A stretch of DNA of 10,494 bases, from the NCBI GenBank assembly GCA_964293815.1, contig CAXYYC010000040.1:1-10494 (forward strand). Direction: 5' to 3'. The notes under the pieces are model-generated. The model saw only the letters and a program-made list of their open reading frames with translations. It was not told the DNA's origin and did no database searches. Within the stretch, counting starts at the first letter, position 1. Every line of letters starts with the position of its first letter. Position numbers and translations under genes: made by a program. Source of the stretch: CTSOIL-112 sp964293815 (lineage in GTDB: Bacteria; Pseudomonadota; Gammaproteobacteria; Burkholderiales; Burkholderiaceae). This document shows positions 6,083-10,494 of this stretch, piece by piece.

Positions 6083-7209
6083 CTATTTTGCAGACGCTGT
6101 CTGGCCTCTCAGTGGCAAGCGGCAACACCCATCCTGTGACCATGCCCGATTACCTCATCAAGTACGAGGGCAAGGACATCACGGCCGATCTGAAATACAG
6201 TCTGCTGGGCATCAGCTACACCGATTATCTCGGCGGTCAATCGGACGAACTGCAGGTGTCGTTTGAGGACACTGACGGGCGCTGGTTACGCACGTGGTAT
6301 CCTGAGCAAGGCGACGCACTGAGCCTGTCGGTCGGTGATCAATTTACCGGCATGGTGAGCTGGGGTAGCTTTGAGATTGCCGAGATCGAGTACGAGCATC
6401 CGCCCTCGACGGTGACGATTAAAGCACTGTCAACAGGCATCACCCGCGCAAACCGCACGCTACAACCCAAAGCCTACGAAAAAACCACACTGGATAAGAT
6501 CGTACGTACCATCGCCGCACGGCTCAAGCTATCGGTCACCGGCACGGTGGCGAAAATCGATATCGAGCGCGTGACTCAGTATCAAGAGTCCGATGTGGAG
6601 TTTCTTACCCGATTGGCGCGTGAGTATGGCCACACGTTTAAGATTGTTGATAAAACGCTGGTATTTCAGGCGAATGTCGAACTGGCCAAACAAGAACCTG
6701 TGGCGGTGCTGAACCCTGCGGACATCAAACGGATACGCCTGCGCGACCTGATTAAAGGCGTACCCGATGAAGCCGTGGTGACCGGCTACGACGCCAAGAA
6801 AAAAACCACACGCAAAGTCCGACGCAAAGCCAAGCCACTGCGAGCGAAATCCAAACGTGCCACCACAACGGACACGCTGAAAATCGTGGCCAACCGTGGC
6901 GAATCGAATCAGCAAATGGCCGCCCGTGCCGACGCCGCATTAGACGAGGCACAGCAGAGCCAAGTGGCAGGCTCGTTCAGTATGGTGGGCAACGTCAAAC
7001 TGGTCTCTGGCCAAGTTGTCCAGCTCAAAGGCTACGGCAAGTTTTCGGGTAAATATTTAGTCAAACGCGCCCACCACGACCTTAAAAAGTCATCCGGCCA
7101 TGAAACTGAATTAGAGGTCAAAATGATCGAATACGTCCCCGACGAACCCGAAAAAACCGAAGCACAAACCCCATCAACCGACGGTGTGCGCACCGCGACG
7201 GGAGCCTAA
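6070..7209 (+). CDS. D: Baseplate hub / late control protein D (P2 gpD)
   Basis: GpD-type proteins form the hub ring at the base of the tail tube, related in fold to T4 gp27 and Mu gp44. The 379 residues agree with the family (P2 gpD about 387). Visible features: 'SYTDYLGGQSDELQVSFED' near residue 50, 'LKALSTG'-like strands near 118, 'VTQYQESDVEFLTRLAREYGHTF' at 168-190 (a typical hub-family segment), and 'YLVKRAHHDL' near the end. Residues 243-263 are very basic, 13 of 21 being K or R. The start is ambiguous: GTG 6070 has AGAGGA at 6055-6060 with 9-nt spacing, while ATG 6079 overlaps the X stop. The GTG is used here because of the ribosome site. The stop is directly followed by V. Confidence 0.93.
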   Translation: MDAMTILQTLSGLSVASGNTHPVTMPDYLIKYEGKDITADLKYSLLGISYTDYLGGQSDELQVSFEDTDGRWLRTWYPEQGDALSLSVGDQFTGMVSWGSFEIAEIEYEHPPSTVTIKALSTGITRANRTLQPKAYEKTTLDKIVRTIAARLKLSVTGTVAKIDIERVTQYQESDVEFLTRLAREYGHTFKIVDKTLVFQANVELAKQEPVAVLNPADIKRIRLRDLIKGVPDEAVVTGYDAKKKTTRKVRRKAKPLRAKSKRATTTDTLKIVANRGESNQQMAARADAALDEAQQSQVAGSFSMVGNVKLVSGQVVQLKGYGKFSGKYLVKRAHHDLKKSSGHETELEVKMIEYVPDEPEKTEAQTPSTDGVRTATGA

Positions 7210-7809
7210 ATGCAGACCTTGCACGACTTTACCGCCACGCTGCAAATCGGCATTGTGGCCGAATGCGACGACGCCAGACACGCGGTGCGCGTGCGCCTGC
7301 CCGCACTCGAAGATATGCTGACCGATTGGCTACCTGTGATAGTGGCCAACGCAGGCAGTAACCGATTCTACGCATTACCAGACCCGAACGAGCAAGTTGT
7401 CTGTATGCTCGATGCGCGTGGTGAAGGTGGCGTGGTACTGGGCGCTATTTATAACTCAGCAGACCCAACACCCGCATCCAACCGAGATATTTGGTGCAAA
7501 CAGTTCACGAATGGCACACGCGTCGAACACAACCGAGCTACGGGGCAAGTGACTGTGGACACACCCGGCAACGTGCTGATTAAAGCGGGCGGCAAAGTCA
7601 CCATTGACTGCGCCGAAACCGAAACCACAGGCAACCTGTTGGTGTCCGGTAGCCTCACCTATATGCAGGGCATGACCGGCTTTGGTGGTAGTAGCGGTGG
7701 CGCAACGGCGAAAATCAACGGTAGTCTGGAAGCAACCAATGACGTCAAAGCGGGCAATATCAGCCTTGGTACACATGACCACCAATCAGGCGTTGGCCAA
7801 CCAACGTAG
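7210..7809 (+). CDS. V: Baseplate central spike protein V (P2 gpV)
   Basis: This is the membrane-puncturing spike at the tip of the tail, a trimer that is pushed into the host envelope on contraction. It has 199 residues (P2 gpV about 211). An OB-fold region covers about residues 10-95 ('VRVRLPALEDMLTDWLPV', 'LPDPNEQVVCMLDARGEGGVVLGAIYN'). A repetitive beta-structured stalk follows ('GTRVEHNRATGQVTVDTPGNVLIKAGGKVTID'), then a Gly/Ser-rich loop. The last strand ends in a His-Asp-His motif (H189 to H191), which in P2 gpV-type tips coordinates a metal ion, reported as iron. The start at 7210 directly follows the D stop, with a GGGAG site at 7200-7204. It is the last gene before a 68-bp gap. Confidence 0.93.
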   Translation: MQTLHDFTATLQIGIVAECDDARHAVRVRLPALEDMLTDWLPVIVANAGSNRFYALPDPNEQVVCMLDARGEGGVVLGAIYNSADPTPASNRDIWCKQFTNGTRVEHNRATGQVTVDTPGNVLIKAGGKVTIDCAETETTGNLLVSGSLTYMQGMTGFGGSSGGATAKINGSLEATNDVKAGNISLGTHDHQSGVGQPT

Positions 7810-7811
7810 AT

Positions 7812-7845
7812 AAATTCGCCGTGATTTTTTAATCTGCATTAAAAG
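7812..7845 (+). repeat. Intergenic dyad repeat, copy 2
   Basis: This copy follows the V stop by three bases and differs from copy 1 (1317-1349) only by a short insertion or deletion at three places: an extra T in AAATTCGCC, an extra G before TGA, and a T-run of six instead of seven. The dyad TTTTAAT (7827-7833), CTGC, ATTAAAA (7838-7844) is identical. With 33-34 bp conserved in sequence that codes for nothing, both copies are likely under selection. Confidence 0.85.
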
Positions 7846-7871
7846 TTATTCCACGCCCGCGACCGTAACAT
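7827..7871 (+). promoter_or_regulatory. Candidate activator-dependent late promoter for W-J-I-H
   Basis: The dyad at 7827-7844 is followed after exactly 21 nt by TAACAT at 7866-7871 (T1, A2, A5 and T6 match a sigma70 -10 box). The spacing is the same as in copy 1, where TAAACT fills this position. The expected transcription start is about 7878, which is the A of the gpW ATG. This is inference from spacing and symmetry; the hexamer is weak and no -35 box of quality is seen. Confidence 0.35.
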
Positions 7872-7877
7872 GGGCGC

Positions 7878-8294
7878 ATGGCACAAACACTCATCACCCA
7901 CCCTCGCTCGAAGCACTGGCAACTCGCGCCGTCCGATCTGGACGGTGCGAGCCAAGGTGCTGGTCAAAGTATCGACATCGTGCAGGGTTACGATGACATC
8001 GAGCAGTGCATTTTCAATATTCTTTCGACGCGCAAAGGCACAGACGTCACACGTCCTGAGTTCGGCTCCAATCATTTTGACTATCTCGACACGCCCGAAG
8101 ACATCTTTGTGCCAAACGCCGTGCGCGAGGTCGTTTTAGCCATCCAAACGTGGGAAAAGCGTGCAGTCATCGATAAGGTCGAATTCATCGGCAACGCGCC
8201 TGAAATCACCATGTCTGTTTACTGGCACGCGGCCGATGATGCCGCCGCCGAAATCCGCCGCACAGATATCGCAATGGGGGCGTCATGGATGTGA
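7878..8294 (+). CDS. W: Baseplate wedge protein W (gp25-like)
   Basis: GpW/gp25-like proteins join the wedge to the sheath and start sheath assembly. The old name 'lysozyme-like' is historical; no catalytic residues are claimed here. It has 138 residues against about 115 in P2 W, the extra part being mainly N-terminal. The family core is visible in 'QCIFNILSTRKGTDVTRPEFGSNHFDYLDTP', then a helix, then 'TWEKRAVIDKVEF'. The last is the place of the conserved Glu-Pro-Arg motif, here read Glu-Lys-Arg (93-95). Stop codon TAA at 7866-7868 is in frame just upstream, so ATG 7878 is the only start; no Shine-Dalgarno site precedes it. It overlaps J by 10 nt. Confidence 0.9.
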   Translation: MAQTLITHPRSKHWQLAPSDLDGASQGAGQSIDIVQGYDDIEQCIFNILSTRKGTDVTRPEFGSNHFDYLDTPEDIFVPNAVREVVLAIQTWEKRAVIDKVEFIGNAPEITMSVYWHAADDAAAEIRRTDIAMGASWM

Positions 8295-9430
8295 GCAAAA
8301 TCAATCGCGCCGACGTTAAAATTGTCGATGACAACTTAGATACAGTGCTGTCCGACACCATCCGCGACTACGAAACCCGCGCTGATAAAACCCTGCGCCC
8401 CGCGCACATTGAGCGTCTGCTGATCAACACTTACGCGTACCGCGAGACGCTGACCCGTCAACAGGTCAATGAAGCCTATCGCCAACAGCACGCCCGCTTT
8501 GCCACGGGGTTGATGCTTGACCTGTGTGGTGACGATGTCAGCACACCGCGATTATCGGGCAAGCCTGCCTTGACCACTTTACGATTTACCGCGCCCACTT
8601 TGAGCGGTGCGACTACCATCAATATCCCCAAAGGAACGCGTGCGCAGGTGGGCGAACTGGTGTTTGTCACCACCATCGCGGGTGCGCTCAAAGCCACAGC
8701 CAACAGCATCGACCTACCCGCCGAGTGTACGACCATCGGCATGGTCGGTAACGGCTGGTCAGTCGGTCAAATCAATAATCTATTAGACAAATTACACGCC
8801 ACAATTACCGTTACCGTCACCAATACCACGGAGACCAATAGCGGCGTGGAAGAGGAAGCCGACGAACCTTACCGCGAGCGCATCTTGCTCGCCCCAGAAT
8901 CATTTAGCATTGGCGGTACAGTGGGCGCATACAAATACTTCGCCCGTGCGTTTTCGCCTGCGATTTGCGACGTCGAAACTGCGAACGATAAAGACGCCAA
9001 CGGCAACGACATCGGCGGTACCGTCGTGGTCTATACATTGACCCAAAGCGGCTTGCCGAGTGCCGAGTTACTGAACGGCTTAAACAACTACTTTGCCGCT
9101 GAAGATATGCGCATTCTGTGTGACAAGCCCAGCGCCCGCGCCCCGCAAATCGTTAACTACGCACTCAATGCCGAGCTGACCCTATTCACCGGCGCGAATG
9201 AGGCAGAGGTGCTGACCGCAGCCAAAACCGCATGGACAGCCTACGAAGAAAAACGACGGCTCAAGCTTGGTGGTGACATCGTCCCGCTCGACATTCAGAC
9301 TGTGTTGAAAGTCACAGGCGTGTACAACGTCACACTGAAAAACCTCAATTTGACCGTACTCAATCGCACCCAATGGGCGCGTTGCACCAGCGTGGTCATC
9401 ACCGCAGCCGAGGTACAACAAGATGGCTAA
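8285..9430 (+). CDS. J: Baseplate wedge protein J (P2 gpJ / Mu gp47-like)
   Basis: A baseplate J-like protein forming the wedge of the contractile tail, related in role to T4 gp6 and Mu gp47. It has 381 residues, longer than P2 gpJ (about 302) and nearer to the Mu-type length. The N-terminal helical part (about 1-95) includes 'RDYETRADKTLRPAHIERLLINTYAYRETL', a frequent family segment. It is followed by the beta-rich domain with 'INIPKGTRAQVGELVFVTT', then 'DEPYRERILLAPESFSIGGTVGAYKYFARAFSPAICDVE', the most conserved core, and a C-terminal domain ending in 'LKVTGVYNVTLKNLNL'. The start at 8285 lies inside the end of W, with a G-run at 8276-8280 as a close ribosome site. It overlaps I by 8 nt, so W, J and I are translationally linked. 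Confidence 0.93.
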   Translation: MDVSKINRADVKIVDDNLDTVLSDTIRDYETRADKTLRPAHIERLLINTYAYRETLTRQQVNEAYRQQHARFATGLMLDLCGDDVSTPRLSGKPALTTLRFTAPTLSGATTINIPKGTRAQVGELVFVTTIAGALKATANSIDLPAECTTIGMVGNGWSVGQINNLLDKLHATITVTVTNTTETNSGVEEEADEPYRERILLAPESFSIGGTVGAYKYFARAFSPAICDVETANDKDANGNDIGGTVVVYTLTQSGLPSAELLNGLNNYFAAEDMRILCDKPSARAPQIVNYALNAELTLFTGANEAEVLTAAKTAWTAYEEKRRLKLGGDIVPLDIQTVLKVTGVYNVTLKNLNLTVLNRTQWARCTSVVITAAEVQQDG

Positions 9431-10001
9431 ATTGACCTACGCCGACATCATTGAACGCGACCAACGCGCCCGCGCATTGGCTGAATTGGGCTTGCGCTAC
9501 GGGCAAATTGACACCACGCGCCTGATGACACGATTGGTGGACTTGATTGCGCCGGAGCATTTAGAGCTACTCGCCGAAGCCCGCAGTATCTTGGGCGAGG
9601 ACGGCTACTGGTTGGCCGAATCTGAAACCGCACGACGTAGACTGATTAAAGGCGCGCATGAATTGCACCGCAAGAAAGGCACACCGTGGGCAATCCGCGA
9701 AATCATTCGGCGGTTGGGATTTGGCGAGGTGACGCTAATTGAAGGGCTGAACCGCCGAACCTACAACGGTGAAACAACATTTGATGGGGTCTATGTGTAC
9801 GGCAGCCCGACGTACTGGGCGCATTACCGCGTGGTGATGGCCAACGCCATCACCAATGACCAAGCAATACTTCTACGCAAAACCCTGCACGCATTCGCAC
9901 CGGCGCGGTGCGTACTCGAATCACTGGACTACATGGCCGCAGCACTGCTCTACAACGGTCGTGTGACTTACGACGGCAACTTTAACTACGGGACTGCATA
10001 A
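9423..10001 (+). CDS. I: Baseplate wedge / tail formation protein I (P2 gpI)
   Basis: GpI completes the wedge and links the fibre to the baseplate. It has 192 residues (P2 gpI about 176). Typical parts are the N-terminal helical region with 'LAELGLRYGQIDTTRLM', the 'LIAPEHLELLAEA' helix, 'RRLIKGAHELHRKKGTPWAIREIIRRLGFGEV' (residues 72-103, the most conserved family segment), and a beta-rich C-terminus. Two matching 15-residue motifs of the form YNGxxTxDGxxxYG(S/T) are at 114-128 and 177-191. The start at 9423 lies inside J, with GAGG at 9410-9413. The stop is followed immediately by the fibre ATG at 10002. Confidence 0.92.
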   Translation: MAKLTYADIIERDQRARALAELGLRYGQIDTTRLMTRLVDLIAPEHLELLAEARSILGEDGYWLAESETARRRLIKGAHELHRKKGTPWAIREIIRRLGFGEVTLIEGLNRRTYNGETTFDGVYVYGSPTYWAHYRVVMANAITNDQAILLRKTLHAFAPARCVLESLDYMAAALLYNGRVTYDGNFNYGTA

Positions 10002-10494
10002 ATGGCAAACGTGACAGAACAATCCAACTGGGAACTCGGTATTTATCAAATCGAAACCAGCGACGCAGTGATTGGCGGGGTTGGCGGTATCGCCAATCGA
10101 CAAGCCCTACAACTGGCCAACCGCACGCTGTGGCTGAAAAACCAAGTAGCGGGACTGGGGACGGGTAAACAAGACGCTGATAGTACGCTCGCAGCGCTTG
10201 CGAATCTAACCACATCAGCCAATCAAATGATCTACGCAACAGGCGCAGACCAGTTTGCATTGACGCCATTGACTGCTTTTATCCGTACACTGTTGGACGA
10301 TGCAGACGCAGCCACTGCGCGTACAACCATCGGCGCAGCACCGCTTGTCTCGCCAGCACTGACAGGCACACCGACAGCGCCGACCGCGACCGATGGCACA
10401 AACACGATGCAGTTGGCGACCACAGCATTTGTGCAATCTGCGGTGGGTGGTTATATCTCAATGACCAGCACAGGCGGCACGATTACGCTGACAG
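10002..10494 (+). CDS. H: Tail fibre / host-recognition protein H (N-terminal part, cut by window edge)
   Basis: The frame is open from ATG 10002 to the right edge, giving 164 complete codons. The N-terminus (first about 50 residues, with 'YQIETSDAVIGGVGGIANRQALQLANRTLWLKNQ') resembles the baseplate-attaching start of P2/Mu-type fibres. Next come trimer-forming fibre repeats: 'TGKQDADSTLAALANL', then 'YATGADQFALTPLTAF', a helix 'DADAATARTTIGAAP', and an 'SPALTGTPTAPTATDGTNT' segment followed by 'QLATTAFVQSAV', a very common fibre repeat. The stop of I and the ATG are adjacent, so I and H share a message. The receptor-binding C-terminus is outside the window, so host specificity cannot be judged. 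Confidence 0.92.
   Translation, partial: MANVTEQSNWELGIYQIETSDAVIGGVGGIANRQALQLANRTLWLKNQVAGLGTGKQDADSTLAALANLTTSANQMIYATGADQFALTPLTAFIRTLLDDADAATARTTIGAAPLVSPALTGTPTAPTATDGTNTMQLATTAFVQSAVGGYISMTSTGGTITLT

Noticed and set aside
6529..6915. 128-codon minus-strand frame inside gpD
   Set aside because: Antisense shadow of a well-supported gpD gene.
7878..8294. gpW as an active lysozyme, from the old 'gp25-like lysozyme' name
   Set aside because: The family is structural, and no catalytic motif can be pointed to in this sequence.
1..10494. CRISPR array, tRNA, insertion sequence, integrase or attachment site
   Set aside because: No regular spaced repeats, cloverleaf, transposase-like frame or recombinase was seen. 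The window is wholly tail genes, apart from the small membrane ORF.

Overview
The window is the tail-assembly region of a temperate, contractile-tailed phage (a myovirus or prophage) of the P2 type. Every confident structural gene is on the + strand and packed head to tail. The proteins match the P2 tail set in family, length and order within the block: sheath (FI), tube (FII), tail chaperone pair (E/E'), tape measure (T), U, X, D, V, W, J, I and the start of the fibre H. The host is probably a Gram-negative proteobacterium, judged by the P2/Mu-type proteins, Shine-Dalgarno sites and codon use. I see no sequence that fixes the genus. P2 itself keeps these genes in two separate late operons (V W J I H G and FI FII E T U D). 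Here they form one run, FI to H, with V following D directly.

Layout: 3-773 is the C-terminal two thirds of the sheath, open at the left edge. 787-1308 is the tube. 1309-1454 is an intergenic stretch with a repeated dyad element and a strong intrinsic terminator. 1455-1757 is tail chaperone E, and a GpE-like reading frame (E') in the -2/+1 frame runs to 1905. A small membrane-protein ORF lies on the minus strand at 1902-2165, the only apparent opposite-strand gene. 2185-4962 is the tape measure. 4962-5864 (U), 5861-6082 (X), 6070-7209 (D) and 7210-7809 (V) form a tightly coupled series. A 68-bp gap carries the second copy of the dyad element. 7878-8294 (W), 8285-9430 (J) and 9423-10001 (I) overlap each other, and 10002 to the right edge is the start of the fibre.

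How it works together: sheath and tube make the contractile tail shaft. The E/E' chaperones coat the tape measure, which sets tail length. U caps the tube terminus. X, D and V build the central hub and puncturing spike, W, J and I build the baseplate wedges, and H binds the host.

The most unusual material is regulatory. A 33-34 bp element with a perfect dyad (TTTTAAT-CTGC-ATTAAAA) occurs in both real intergenic gaps, each time exactly 21 nt before a weak -10-like hexamer. This suggests activator-dependent late promoters that split the tail genes into three transcription units. If so, the upstream promoter sits inside the sheath/tube terminator, and the downstream one would start transcription at or next to the gpW start codon, which has no visible Shine-Dalgarno site. 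Other points of interest are the frame relation of E/E' (not the P2 -1 type), the antisense membrane ORF with an 11-bp inverted repeat at its 3' end, a roughly doubled gpU, and a Pro-to-Lys change in the EPR motif of gpW.
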